Positions 12,859 to 25,318 of a DNA stretch of 64,000 nucleotides are shown one piece after another. Every line of letters begins with the position of its first letter. Within the stretch, counting starts at the first letter, position 1. The DNA comes from Paramacrobiotus metropolitanus. Taxonomy: Eukaryota > Tardigrada > Eutardigrada > Parachela > Macrobiotidae. The position numbers and the translations under genes were made by a program. The stretch covers positions 1 through 64,000 of the forward strand of contig NW_026570288.1 in NCBI RefSeq assembly GCF_019649055.1. The letters run 5' to 3'. The notes beneath the pieces are model-generated. The model saw only the letters and a list, made by a program, of their open reading frames with translations. It was not told the origin of the DNA and ran no database searches.

Positions 12859-13235
12859 TTTCCCCTTGTTGGAGCAGCCGTGCTAACCTGCACTAACCAA
12901 CCGGCGATCAGTCATGCAGCGCAGATTGTTGCAAATTTACTCATGCATACTCGTACACTTTTTAATTACCGTTAATATTGTATCATTACTTATGCAGTTT
13001 TGTTGTTGCTCTTTTTCTGGTTAATCTGCGTACATTTTTCGTATACGCGGGATGAGCACCGATCATTTCGACAGAATGCCGCATGGACGTATAACACTGT
13101 ATATGGTGTGTGTGGAATACTGCAATTAAGAAAAATGGGTAATGCCGACGGCCCGACTGATGGTTTTTTCAGACATCCAGAATGCTGCAGTGACTTGCTC
13201 AACCAATGATATTAAAGCTTGAAATAAAGCCGAAA
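12859..13235 (+). terminator. IgA 3' module with poly(A) signal
   Basis: A TTTCTTACAG acceptor at 12858 opens a possible short last exon (stop at 12884-12886), followed by a 3' region shared with 19849-20200 and 47491-47870. It ends in GAAATAAAGCCGAAAGC, with AATAAA at 13223-13228. The matching ends after IgB and at 47855 support a shared 3' UTR. Confidence 0.6.
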
Positions 13236-13548
13236 GCAGTTTGATGACTACAGACGTTTATCCATATTATTTTTTAATCGCCGAATTAATACATATAAAG
13301 TGGTATACAAAATTTAGAGAAGCGTTGAACTTGATGTTTTGTGCGTGTGCAGTTACGTAGACATTCGCACTTCCCAATCGTATAACGGTTGATAGCGTCG
13401 TACGTTGTTGATCGTACTTACAGTAACAAAAACCGAAAGACTTTAATTAGTGCCGTATTGAATGAAAATGTACTACAGTGGAATTCTCTCAAAGCACAGC
13501 GACATCATTACAACAAGTCTTCAGATGAGTTTAACTTTTACATAATTA

Positions 13549-13640
13549 TAAAAGGAATAATAAAAGGTATAATATTAAAAAAAAGAATAATAATAATAAA
13601 AGTATAATAATAAAATAATAAAAAAGGAATGGGAATAATA
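13549..13640. repeat. AAT/AATA-rich simple repeat
   Basis: Imperfect runs of AATAAT and ATAAAAG repeats over about 90 bases. Low-complexity DNA. Confidence 0.8.
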
Positions 13641-13816
13641 ATAAAAGTCATAACTTCTTCATTAAACGCGACAGTAAGCGAGTAGATGGTACATGTATAT
13701 GAATTGTATATAAAAGTAAACGGTACATGTACCGTTTACAACTTGTACTGTTTTCTTATACCGTTTATTACTACGGTACGACTCTTATATTATTATTCCA
13801 TCATCCATATGCAATA

Positions 13817-13960
13817 CTAAGCAATGATTTCGCATCGTAAGTCAGACAGTTTAGTGTAATAGGTCTCCCTGATTTTCCCGTAGCCATTTCGGCTGTCAGC
13901 GTTTTTATCAAAGCCAGCCAGGTTCCGTTTCTTCTTTGTTGCTAGCACACTGAAAAACAT
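13817..13960 (-). pseudogene. GPCR C-terminal fragment
   Basis: The minus strand reads FFSVLATKKKRNLAGFDK, matching the C-terminus of the GPCR at 61332-62324 (FSVLATKKKWSLAGFGK). Homology continues past that gene's stop codon (GGGAAAATCAGG in both). The rest of the receptor is absent. Confidence 0.75.
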
Positions 13961-14036
13961 TATGTAGAAGTACCGGCAACTGTTCGTATTCGTATTCATC
14001 TGCGCATCAGAACTGTGATGTTATCACTAAATTAAT

Positions 14037-14640
14037 AATTACTTTAGTGGTAGCATCAAATTCAGATGCAAGCATTTTATTTGAATACGTAAAGATACCG
14101 GTACCTCTACATGATATTAAACGTTAGTTAATAACTGAACATCACTTTAATTTTAACGTTGCGGCGATATCGTCGCAAACCGCGGTTTTCCGTACTGCAG
14201 AAACTGTTTGCTTGCGCGACAAAACGCAGCACTGCACTGAATGTCACGGAAAAGAAAATCAAACTTTACATGTAAATTGGTAAAACTGCAATAGCGTCTG
14301 AATTCGAATCTCGTGCGACGGTAAGAACGTCGCTGCGAAACAAGTCTTGGCGAGCATGCTGGAAAACATTCCTGAACCCTTGATGGAACAAGAGGTGTGA
14401 GAGTACAAAAAGGCGTATTCGAATTTTGCAGCGTTTTATCATGTATTTGAACACTGCGTATTAGCCTGACAAGAGTAGTTAGTGGTTGCTGCAGAAGTTT
14501 TTCGTTGATCAGCCGTTGATTTTAGGCCTGTTTTTGTCCAGAATCCATGCTGCAGTATTGTGATAATTAAACGACCAGCTCCTCCAGTTTTTTATTATAC
14601 GGTTCCCACGGGTTCAGCGTGTAAATTTACGGCTATTGCA
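14037..14640 (+). promoter_or_regulatory. IgB upstream module
   Basis: Same module as before IgA but uninterrupted. It runs from GGTACCTCTACATGAT (the empty site for the IgA transposon) through GCGTCTGAATTCGAATC, CATTCCTGAACCCTTGATGG, TTTTTGTCCAGAAT and GGTTCAGCGTG. It lies about 1.3-1.9 kb before the IgB start. Confidence 0.6.
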
Positions 14641-14779
14641 CTTGTGTGGTGTCAGTGTATCGGTGTGATTCGTTTTCTTCCTTGTTTCGGACTATAGTCC
14701 TTCTTTCGGAAGGACACATCACACTCATACCGCACCTGTAAGTGGAAAAACTGTGACTTTGTTATAATTAATAATGTGG

Positions 14780-15919
14780 CTATTTCATCTGCGTGCTATC
14801 GGTCTTATCATCAGTATAAAAAATTATATGCAGATATAAATATTTCATTTATGCAATATCTGGCAAATAATTCTACAAGTATTTTAATTTTTTTTTTTTG
14901 AAATAATTGGCAGCTTAGCGATTTTCTTTTCGTAATGTTTATTGCTGTTGCTCTTTTTATGCATGGTGACTGTTAATGCTGTTACCTTCAGAACGGGCAA
15001 AAAAACTACAAATACGCCATACGGTTATCAAGTTGTCGCAATAAAATTTATCGTGTTATGTTAACTCGTATATTCTAATAAGCCTTAAGGGATCACTAGC
15101 AATAAAAGTGGGTTTGGGAAAACGGAATAGCTCGAAAACAGTGACCCTTAACCGTGTCTGTACAGGAGCTCTAGTCTTTTACGCTTGTCTAACGTTTTCT
15201 TGAGCTATATCAGCCGTTAGCTGCATAATAAATTGAGGAAAATTTAATTCTCTACAATTCAGTATATAACTTGTCCAGGAAAATATAAGCTGAGCAATGC
15301 AAAAAGAGTTTTACCGAAAAATTCCAACTGCTGAACCACCTTGCGAACACCCTCGTTTGGCAGTTCAGTGCAGCAATACAGTACAAGACTTTTTCGTTTA
15401 ATGCTTTCTGAAACTATTTCAGAAAGTTTTGCTTGATCGATTCTGCATCTAAATGTAGAGAAAAAAATTCTCTACGTTTTACTATCTGCCTGACATTCCA
15501 ATCTCTCCTGAAAAACGTTAAAATAAAAGAAACTTCGATTCCACCCATAGAGCCCCATGCTTTCTCTCGTCTGAAATATTCTGTGCACAGTGCATTACAA
15601 AACCCGCATGCACGCGGGTATTGCTCATTTTACTTGCGTTGTGCGTATTCACAGTATTTAAGTGCTTTTTATTTTAGTTGTGCGTATTAATTTAAGTGTG
15701 TTAAATGTAAGTAAGTATTAAATTTAAATGTGTTCTACATACATTTAGCATGTCATTTTCACTGGCTCACATTATTAGCCTAATTTTCATAATTTTTCTA
15801 CATAGGTATTACACTTTGGTAAAATGCCCTCCAAATTCCACTAAATAGTCAGTGTCTGTGTTCCGCTCGTACATATTTGCTCTTTAATTTATACGTGTAG
15901 GCCATACACCTACGGAAAA
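14780..15919. other. IgB upstream region
   Basis: A+T-rich DNA. No gene recognised. Confidence 0.4.
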
Positions 15920-18900
15920 ATGAGGACGCTCTGGATGTGGATTGCCAGTGCCACAGCCATCGGGCTTTGCCAGCGAGTACAGGCCAAAAGCGATTTACTG
16001 CCGTCCGATAACATACCGTCTGGTAAGGGGATTTCCTGCATGAACTTTTTGCATGAGTCTCATAATAAAGTTAATAAGTTAGTTTAATTAGTCTTGCTAA
16101 TTTACGACATTTTGTCCAGGGACCAAGGAAGCAACAAAGCCGTCACTCGAGGCGCACAATGTTCCTGCCAATTTTCCGCTGTCTTCACGTGCAAACACCC
16201 GGACGCTACAAATAAGACGGTGTCCTGGCTGCATAACATGGCCAAAATTATGGACACGACGCAGGACAAGAAAACGCGATACAATGTGACAACAGAACCA
16301 GGGACGTCCACCTTCACTATCGCACGTCCAGGTCGAAGATCAAGGCAGCGTTATGTGCCAGGTGCAGAGTGGGGCGGGGCTTGTCGAAAACACGGTAACC
16401 TTTAAAGTTAGCCAATTCGGTAAGTAATGGCTTTATTACTGGTCGACAAATTGCGTTATTATTGCTTGCATTTCTAGAAATAAAAGTAAACCAGCAAGAT
16501 GTTACTGGCGAGACCACCTACGTTCCTGACAGAACAACGGGTGTGACGTACACCTGTGCGATCAAGTATGTCCCGAAAAACGCCCACTTGAGTTGGTTCC
16601 ATAACGGAACAGAGCTGAATGCAACGACCTGCAAGAGTAGGGAGTGTTACTGAGAATTTTGTCGAAGAAATACTGAGTAGTTGTTTAATAAATATCTGCA
16701 TTATACAGACAGGAAATGCATAATCGAAAACGACAATGTACCTGCGGATGTAAAGAAAGCCGTCGTTTATTATCCTGCCGTAAAGAGCGCCCCCTCTGAT
16801 GGCATGCAGTGCAAGCTGGTTGCGCCGAACTTGGTGTTCGGTGATGGTGGCCACGCGCAACAGTCAGGAGCCATCAAACTGGTAACATATGGTGCGTAAG
16901 TGAGAATCGTTACAAATACAATGAGATTCAAAGGCGCGTTGGCGAAGGTCATCTGTATGGGCGAGAATAAGTGAACACTGAGTAATGCTGGTTATGATTT
17001 TACTTATTGACTGAAAAGGTCAAGGATATTTTTATCGACATTAAATTTTTAAAAATTCATCTGTATTACTATTTTTTAGTAGCCCAAATTGAACACTAGC
17101 TTGTTGCCGGCTTCGTACATTAACGGATATATGTAGACGTACAGACACATAATTATAAAGTACATGCAGATATGTATGTATCTCGTAACTGTATATCATG
17201 CGCATCCTGCCTTTTACTTGTTTGTGATCCTGATTGGCTGTTGCAGGAACGCCAAAGTTTTCCGACTCGAATGTCACGAACCAGCGCATTCAGGTGCATA
17301 GTGGTCAACTTTCGACTGTTGTGTGCATGGACTCCGTGGACGCAAAGCACACGTCCAAGCTGCTTTTGTATATCGGCAAAGCGATGGTTGCCGAATCATT
17401 CAGCGGCCCGGATAACAAACCGCTAAATGTGGCTTACCAGTTCGTTCCCCACCGAGATAATAACACTGCCCTTGTCGAATGTAAAAGCATCAACAGAATC
17501 TACGGAGAAATGAGCAATTCATCCGCCAAACTGCCACTCCGCGTAATATGTGCGTGTGTATGAATGTACCTTACGTACTTAATTCTGTACTTCGTAGAAT
17601 ACAATATCATCTAATTTTAAACATGAAGCAAGAAACAAATTTTCAAAACTAATAGTGAAAATATTTAAGGTTATCTCTTACTTGGTACATACGGTGTAAG
17701 ATGTTATAAGATTGTTTGAGCTGCCTTTGTCCACTGAATAAAGCAATAAATCAAATTAGTCCTTAAACAAAATCATTCCACTAAGAGTTTTTGCACTTGC
17801 AGTTCGAGTACTGTGTTATGTACTTAAAGTTAAGAATTCTGTAAATCTAGAATTTTTATGTAACCATATCGTTAAGTACGAGTAGTCATAGACACGAGTA
17901 GTTTTTGTGTAACCATATTGTCATGCACGTAGTACGAGTAGTTTTTGTGTAACCATATTGTCATGCATGTTAAGCATTTTTTGGTCCAGTGCGGTGTCAA
18001 CTTATTTCATATTACCGTAAAGCGAACCTGTTCTATGAGCAAATAATGAGCGCCGCGCTCGGATCTTAAAAGTACAGATAACTACTATATTAAATAATGC
18101 CTTCTTTTTTTGTAGATGGCCCCGAGAAAGCATCCGTGTTAGTAACAGCACCATCAGTCTCTCCACCAAACGAAACCTTCGCAGCTTACTGTCATGCCGG
18201 AAAGAACAACCCACTGATAAAATTCACCTGGTCCATACATCCTTTGAGGGGACGGGGGAGTTCGTACAACCACACCGACTGCAGTGAAAAGGGTATACTT
18301 ACTGCACTTAAGGGATTTGGCCCGGTACATAGCACCAAATTCGTGTACATACACGGGAACTTTCGCTGTCGCGCACTCCCAAACACTTTTTTGCATTGCT
18401 GTATGGTAGTTTGTAGCCAAAAGATTTGTATACATAGGCGTGAAATCCGTTTGTGCGCGCAACATCCGGTCCGGGAGTTATGGCTGTTAGAATATTCCAA
18501 AAGTTTAAATGCATTCAGGTGTACCAAAGTCTCATTATGGACCGATCCTTTCAAATTTTGCACATAAATGCGCATTACCATGAAGATTGTTTTGGTACGG
18601 ATCCAGACTTTCATGATTTTTTCGAATTTTAAAATGAATTTTAAAAATTTTAAAATTCATTTTAAAATTCGAAAAAATCGTAGAAGTCTGGATCCGTAAC
18701 AAAACAATCTTCATCGTTATGTACGTGCAAAATTTGAAAGGATCGATCCATAATAGACTTTACACTGAATACATTCTTTAATTTATTACCCTCATAACTC
18801 CGCAACCGAATGTTGCGCGCAAACGGATTTCAACTACGTACACAATTCTTTTGCCTACAAAATACCATAATGCAATGCAAAAAAGTGTTTGGGAGTGCTG

Positions 18901-19273
18901 TGCGAAAGTCTCGTCGGTGTACACGAATTTGTACATATAGGCCAAATCTAAAAAAACTGATACCAGAACACCCTAAACAAACGGAACATTTCCTTGTGTA
19001 GGAGCAAACAGTTGGATAGGAGGGGCAATATCACACGCCAGCATTATGGTAACACCTGCACACGGAGACAAGGAAGTCAACATCACGTGTGTAGTCACGA
19101 ATCCGACCAGTGATGTAACTGTCGCGGCAACCGCAATAGTGCAGGTGAAAGTCGAAAGCGCCAACACAGCAGGAAACATTGTGGTCATTGTCGTTGGAGC
19201 CGTGGTTGCGGGCGTTTTGGCACTGATACTGCTGATGGTGTGGGTTATCTGTCGCAAAACCGGACGGTGCTAG
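15920..19273 (+). pseudogene. IgB: four-Ig receptor with two indels in Ig1
   Basis: Same plan as IgA. Exons: 15920-16022 (signal peptide, MRTLWMWIASATAIGLCQ), 16120-16419, 16478-16636, 16709-16891, 17247-17549, 18116-18292 and 19002-19273, all phase 1. Ig2 to Ig4 and the helix (IVVIVVGAVVAGVLALILLMV) are open and well preserved. In exon 2, one base is lost near 16175 (AATTTTCCGC against IgA AATTTTTCCGC) and two near 16325 (CGCACGTCC against CGCACGCGTCC). Together they restore the frame at the exon end, but the Ig1 core between them is out of frame and meets a stop. The tail ends early at TAG 19271-19273. Intron 6 holds a 640-bp palindrome. It is a recent pseudogene, or else two sequencing errors. 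Confidence 0.8.
18310..18950. repeat. 640-bp near-perfect palindrome in IgB intron 6
   Basis: Two arms of about 315 bases run from GGATTTGGCC to GGCCAAATC. They meet at an A+T-rich centre near 18630 (AATTTTAAAATGAATTTTAA and its complement). Arm blocks such as CTCCCAAACACTTTTTTGCA and GTCTGGATCCGTA recur inverted. Arms this long suggest a foldback transposon (MITE). No clear target-site duplication was found. Confidence 0.8.
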
Positions 19274-19848
19274 AGTGGGACCATACGAGCCATCTGGTAT
19301 GTTACCAACATAAAATATAAGCATATGTAAAATAATTTTCGTATTATTGGGCTCTTCTTACGTGCCACTTGCCGCTTCGCATTCAAAATATTGCCCTAAA
19401 ACACTGTTAAAGATTAGGCCTGATTTACTTATTTCTAAGCGTCGATATCAGAGATATATAATGACAAACGCATCATTTTAATTAGTAATTTCAAAATCAA
19501 TATTGAACCTGTTAGTATCTGTAGCGTATTTCAGCATACTTTATCAGGCATAATTATCACGGCAATAACCAGACACTACTAGTACTGCTTCAAAATTAAG
19601 TTAGGAAGTAGTACGTATTGCTTTATTTGTTTAGCGTATTGTTGCATGTTCGATCGGAAGACAATTGATTACTTGTAGTGCCAACAGACAACTGCAGTAA
19701 AAATGAAAGACAGCCAAATGGTTCAAATGTAGTACCATTTGCCCAATTATGGAGTGTGCTGTAGTGCGACTTTAATGTTTTAATTGTACGTAGTGCGGCG
19801 TAGTGGCATTAGCCCAAACCATCTACAATATCCGCCTTTTTTCAGCTA
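19274..19848. other. IgB 3' region
   Basis: A+T-rich DNA after the IgB stop codon. A good donor (CATCTG/GTATGT) near 19302 suggests that the gene once spliced to the downstream module at 19849. Confidence 0.4.
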
Positions 19849-20200
19849 CCCTTGCTCATGCGGCCATGCTATTGCTAACCAACATTAGCAAGTCAGCGCT
19901 CAATCCTATTCAGCACATATCCTTGCGGAAATCATTCATACTAGTAAACCTTTTTAATCGTTGCTAATATTATAAATTAGATGGAGTTTCGTTTTGTTAT
20001 TTTCCGGGTTTAATACGCTACTGCACGCCTGTAGCAATGCTGGGATACTGTACATTTATAGGCTTTTAATTTCGTATAAGGGGACAAGCAGCTGGACAGT
20101 GGTCAAGCATTACAGTAAATTCGACACAAAGCCGCATGGCCGTATCTTGGATGTATATGGCTCGTGTAGGAAACTGGTGACTTGGAAATAAAGCCGAAGG
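19849..20200 (+). terminator. IgB 3' module with poly(A) signal
   Basis: After a TTTTTTCAG acceptor, the DNA parallels the IgA 3' module (GCGGCCATGCTATTGCTAACC against GCAGCCGTGCTAACC) and ends in GGAAATAAAGCCGAAGGC. AATAAA is at 20187-20192. Confidence 0.6.
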
Positions 20201-20930
20201 CATTTGTAAAATACCAAAATTGATTCGGATTAGTAGTGGAATATTTGCGTATACCGAAAGGTTTGGTTTAATGAGTGCCGCCCTTTCTCAGCCAATCAGC
20301 TAGTTAACGTTAGGTCTCTTTAGCTAGTTGCGATTCATTTCCGGTCATCCTGCATCTACCGTACATACTGTGAACTGCCACATTACTTAATCATTTCCTA
20401 CTATAATACATAAATAACACGAGCTTGCAGAACGATTTTTTCAAATAGCATTACCATTATTCCGCTTTCAGACAATTGCTGGTGATATTGTTGTTAAGAT
20501 TATGTATATATGTATAATATACTCTGTACTTTGGCGCACCGTGTACAAACACAATTTCAGATTGTGAATTTGTAATTGATCATTAAGCTTTCTGTACTGA
20601 GATTCTAAGTAGCAGCAGTAAAAACATGACCAGGAAATGCTTTTCAGCTGCATACTAATGTTCATTATTCAATAAAAATCCCAACCAAATTGACGAAAAT
20701 TTGTTAATCAATGTATATAAATTTTACTAGGTAATTTCGCAAAATAAATTAACAGTGTATTGTACACTCTGCGTATACTGTGCAGTACAGACCGTTACGG
20801 GCTGCAGACGAGTGCATTACTTATGCACATCGCACAGCCACTCCCATCAGAATGACGTCCCGACATCTCAAAAATTTCGAAAACTAGAAATAAAACGCAT
20901 TTCGGTTACCCGACTAGACGGTGCTACCGA
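20201..20930. other. Intergenic
   Basis: No gene recognised. Confidence 0.4.
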
Positions 20931-20964
20931 GTTATCGTTTTTGTGGAAGCCGTACCCTCGAAAC

Positions 20965-21325
20965 ACTTTTTTCGCCGTCTCCGAAAACGGTGATGAACAA
21001 CAACATCAGCGAATGTAGAGCAAAATTGAAATGCCTCCAGAGGATTTGTTTCATGGGGTCTACGTGACAATCGTGCTTCAGATACTCAAAGGAAATAGTA
21101 GTGTCTAGAAGACATTCAGGCTTCTCGATCATATGGGCAAAGAGCACCGCGGAGAAGCAGGTCAGCAATGCCGCTTTTCGGTTATGAAGTTACCGGTACG
21201 AGATAGGACAGCCAGACAGTGCACTACCCGCAGCAGGTTGACATAAATGCTGACGCGAATGCAGATCTGCGAAGCTGAAATTGACCAAGTAATTATGCAG
21301 GTCAAATGACGCATTAATACTGCAC
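20965..21325 (-). pseudogene. GPCR pseudogene, central part
   Basis: On the minus strand it aligns with the intact GPCR at 61332-62324 from its extracellular loop 1 to TM5. Matches are GACCTGCATAATTACTTG, CTTCGCAGATCTGCATTC, ATCTCGTACCGG, CGCGGTGCTCTT and ATGAAACAAATCCT. The frame is broken several times (for example after DLHNYLV), and the ends of the receptor are missing. Confidence 0.8.
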
Positions 21326-21734
21326 TGCTTCCTCTTGGTGGCCGAGAACACCGCACCAACTCGCACATGGCTGTCGCTTGCTGCCGCCATTTACTGTTTG
21401 TTCCGGACCTTGATGACTCGCTGACGTGCCGTTAACGGATAATATACCGGGTTCGCTTGAACCGGCCAAAGTCTCAGATTTTGAGAAAATTATTGTCACG
21501 GACCCGACATGCCAGATGTAATTCATTGTGATCTAAGTGTAGCGCGTAGCATATGAGCACGGTGGATCACGTCATGGCATGTCAGATGTAACATCCCGCT
21601 GCAGATTTGGTAAACAAAAATAATGAATCAGGTCGCTTTGGTTCAGCAGTCACTGGGTTCCGCACTTCTTATCGCACACGGATGGCACAGGATAATATGA
21701 CCTTGACCGCCGTCCTGGCACGATGTGGAACAAA
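21326..21734. other. Intergenic between relics
   Basis: No recognisable gene. A 62-codon open frame at 21607-21795 starts here and overlaps the kinase-exon relic on the other strand. Confidence 0.35.
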
Positions 21735-23035
21735 GCTATCTCAAATTAACTGCACGGATGATCTTAAAGATTCTGTTGCACATTCGTCTCTCTGACGAAT
21801 TCTTTATAATTTCGCAGATATTTCGACTGTGAGCCGTTCGAGGCGAACTCTAATACAATGATGTGCACAGGATTGTACTTGAGTTTCCTTCGAGCTCCTC
21901 AGCCGGTGCAGAACGAGGGCAGCGATAGCTCTGGATGCACCGGTTATAAGCGCTGGCTACGCAGCTCGTACAGTCGCGATCGTGAATGGTAACACAGTCG
22001 AAAAAGGTCAAAAAATTCAGCGGCAGACTCGGTTCCAGCACATTGCTGGAAGCTGACAGCATAAACCGACAGGGCATTCTCGTCACCCGGAAGTTTTAGC
22101 AGCAAACCATCCGTAGTATGCGGCCGGAATCAGCATGCCGGACCCAGTCCTGGGCGACACAGAAGAAACTTTGTAGCGCACAAAATTCCAAAGCCAGGTA
22201 ATTCCACCAAGGTACGTTATGGCTACCACTGTAAGCAGTATCTCGTGGACTAGAGTAAGCTGTCTACATACTTTCGAGTCCGTCACATGCGCCGACACTG
22301 TCACCTCCAATCTGAACGCCGGGACCCGACTATCGAACAACAGCCACTTCCACATTTCCGATGTGGATGCGGAAGTTACCGTTGCTTGACAGTCGATCCT
22401 CATCCAGTAACCCTTTAAATGAAGTCGAACATCTCGTCACCAACTCGGCGTGCGCTGTGAGAGATGTTATGGTCGTTGTATTCCGCCGCTGCGCATCGCA
22501 GACACTCGTTCCAACTTTCTGACCACACGTCTGCCTGCGTTCCGATAGTAATCATGAAGCCAACAAGCTATGCATGGCGGCTACCTGAACGCCGGAAGCC
22601 GTATCGCCAGACTTTGGTGAGAAGCCGGTTAATTGTCGATCGAAATGACTGAAGTTGGGACCGGGCCGAGCGGTGAACAATCCAGCAACAGCCACTTCCA
22701 CATCTCCGCTGAAGTACGGGCGGCCTTGAAGGTGTTCCACAGCATACGTCTGGCAGATGATCCTTGATGTACAACGGTGCTAACTGGACTGCAACGTCGG
22801 CAAGTTGCTTGTGCACCGCTGGTATTGCTGCCAAAAGTCTTCCCGAGATTAATGCCCTCAATAATGACCAGTGTGTCGCCTTTTCAGAGACCTAGTCACG
22901 GATGAGTTGCATCCGTCAGTGGGTTTCTGAATAGGCAATACGGTCGCACTTCCGAATTTGAAGCATGGAGATCTTGCCAACCAGCTTCCTGGAAACTGAA
23001 GTGGTGCATAGGAAACATAAGACAGCATATAGAAA
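21735..23035 (-). pseudogene. Scrambled plexin-kinase gene relic
   Basis: Pieces of a paralogue of the gene at 36088-44637, in minus-strand order. 23035-22550 is exon 8 with its upstream intron edge (TATGTTTCC, then EGINLGKTF, then SGDVEVAVA and LTGFSPKSG). 22385-22330 is a second exon 8 scrap (IGNVEVAVV). About 22140-21885 is exon 7 with PSI2 (LLLKLPGDENALSV, then FLTFFDC and DCTSCV). 21865-21735 is kinase exon 10 (VLEFASNGSQSKYLR, then KEFVR). Exon 8 precedes exon 7, so the pieces have been rearranged. Frameshifts and stops are frequent. Retained intron sequence rules out a processed retrocopy. Confidence 0.8.
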
Positions 23036-23040
23036 GTCAT

Positions 23041-24299
23041 GATTTAAATTAAAAGCTAAAATAAAGTTTTCAGTGAATATAAAAAGCACTGTCATCGATA
23101 TCTGAATAACCATTCAAGGAGCACAATTCTTGAAATTACCGGCATTTTATCTATTTGAATCACAAAACAAATTAAAAGAACAGTTAGTTGTACACTGGGA
23201 TGAATTTGAATTCAAGAATTATGTCAGAAAAGGCGTCGTTTTTATGAGATTGGAACCGGTTACTGGATATAAGTAGTTTCTTTCGTTTTGGCCACAAAAC
23301 ATCCCACCTTACCGATTTTCAGCAGTGCTTGACATACCGGACGGAATTAATCCGGTCATCCTGTTTCCCATAAAACGCCGACAGGTATCTTCAGCCCGAT
23401 TCCGTTGATTTTGTGTTGTGCTGCTGCAGCAGTCGCACAAATTCAACGAAATTGTGCTGAAGATAGACATCCACACGACCGAACTGGATTTTATCCTGAA
23501 AAAAATTAGGATTTTTGCGATTAATAATTTTAGTAGTGATCGAACAAAAATTAGTCACCCTTGTTTTAATGGTTCAGTTTTAGATGTCCATTCCATGATC
23601 TGTATGTTTACAAAACATCAAACAAAAACCAGAAAGTTTTGATACAATATATCATTATTAAGGGATATTGTAAACATTCACTGATGCAAGCATAGAAATA
23701 TTTAAATGAGCAATCAGGAATCCAACCAGTCTATGATTAGCGTCGATAGAATTAGTACCACTATTCCATCCAGATACTCTATATAACGTATGAATCGGTA
23801 TGATTTTAATGTGCACATACGTTATATGACATACTTAATGTATTGTCAGCCTGACAATAAATAGTACAACAATAAATAAATAATGTGCACATACGTACAA
23901 CAGTACGCATGTGCACATTATTTATTTACGTATGTGCACACATAATAAATAGTACAACATTACTGTCCTACCTATTTTAAATTTGTTTGGGTGGAAGACG
24001 AAATTCTTTGCGGCACAATACAATTAAGTGGACAACGCAGAATGCTGAAATGTAATCGCCTGACATGCTTCCAAATTCTGATCTGGTTTAACTTGCTGCA
24101 GTTTGATACGAGCTCGTACGTCCTAATGCGCTCAGAGATTTTTCTTACATTTCCCAAAAAAATGCAAAGTTTTGCTCAAATGATTCTTCACTCTATTCTA
24201 AAAAGATTGTCAATATCAAATATATCGCTACCATGAGTGGACATCGGTCAGAATGACCAGAAGTAGGCAATCTATTTTCCAGTGTTTTATGATTAATCA
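23041..24299. other. Intergenic with a small palindrome
   Basis: No gene recognised. Near 23872-23931, AATAAATAATGTGCACATACGT recurs inverted around a short centre and partly again at 23932, forming a hairpin of roughly 20-bp arms. Confidence 0.45.
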
Positions 24300-24307
24300 C
24301 CTGTGCC

Positions 24308-25310
24308 CAGGGCCGTCGTTAGACCCCTATCCAATTTTCAAAACACTACTCCTCCTACAGTTTCCATCCGTTAATTTTTCTGAATACACCATTGAACTCA
24401 GCGTAAAATTCTGAACAAGATGATTGAGGCCGATTTTTGAAATTCAAATTTCCCCTGGATCGACTACCACGGGCGGTTGCCCTGTGCGACAAACATGTTT
24501 TTGGGGCTTTCCCCCCTGGCCCCCTAAACATATTTGACACTAAAAAACACGTTTTTAGCTTGTTTTTACTCGTTTTTCTTGAACTTTAACTAATATTGAG
24601 TGATTTAAATTTTTTCATGATTCTACATCCCCCTTCCTTTTCCGAGTAGATCGACATGTCGTTAAAAGACCGCGAAAGATCATCACGAATAAAGTTGGTA
24701 AAACAGGATTTGTCGACGGTCGACGTTCGTAACTTTTTAAAATTGTAAAGTCTGTCATGTTTTTTATGTCGAGGTGCGTATACTGAGCTGACGCTTGCTA
24801 GAATAACAAAATGTTTCAACACCTTCATTTCTTTACCTAACATTGGCGTTTTGTAAAATATTATTCTACAAAGAGAAACGGCTACACGAGCTGGTGATCA
24901 AGCAAAAAGACGGCACGAAAAACAAGTAGAGCTTCGTTTTGGTAGCCCGGAGCGATTGCATACTTGGTGAAACTGGTTAGAAAGTTGGTCCTGTTTGGCA
25001 CAGCAAAAAGAAAATCGCTCAAAACCATTTAAATTTGATAAAAAACGAGTAAAAACAAGCCAAAAACGTGTTTTTTAGTGTCAAATATGTTTAGGGGGCC
25101 AGGGGGGAAAGCCCCAAAAACATGTTTGTCGCACAGGGCAACCGCCCGTGGTAGTCGATCCAGGGGAAATTTGAATTTCAAAAATCGGCCTCAATCATCT
25201 TGTTCAGAATTTTACGCTGAGTTCAATGGTGTATTCAGAAAAATTAACGGATGGAAACTGTAGGAGGAGTAGTGTTTTGAAAATTGGATAGGGGTCTAAC
25301 GACGGCCCTG
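24308..25310. mobile_element. hAT-type foldback element
   Basis: A 1003-bp element with ends CAGGGCCGTCGTTAG and its complement, flanked by a perfect 8-bp direct repeat CCTGTGCC (24300-24307 and 25311-25318). The CAGGG terminus and 8-bp duplication are typical of the hAT superfamily. The arms are inverted copies of about 270 bases (24308-24580 and 25038-25310), almost identical, so the same 61-codon open frame appears on opposite strands. The 450-bp centre shows no recognisable transposase, so the element is non-autonomous. The arm identity and intact duplication point to recent insertion. Confidence 0.85.
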
Positions 25311-25318
25311 CCTGTGCC

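Noticed and set aside
18116-18567. Truncation of IgB by an insertion in the Ig4 exon
   Set aside because: Comparison with IgA, IgD and IgE shows an intron here. The palindrome lies wholly between donor 18293 and acceptor 19001.
24355-25263. Two identical 61-codon proteins on opposite strands
   Set aside because: They come from the inverted arms of the hAT element and have no independent coding support.
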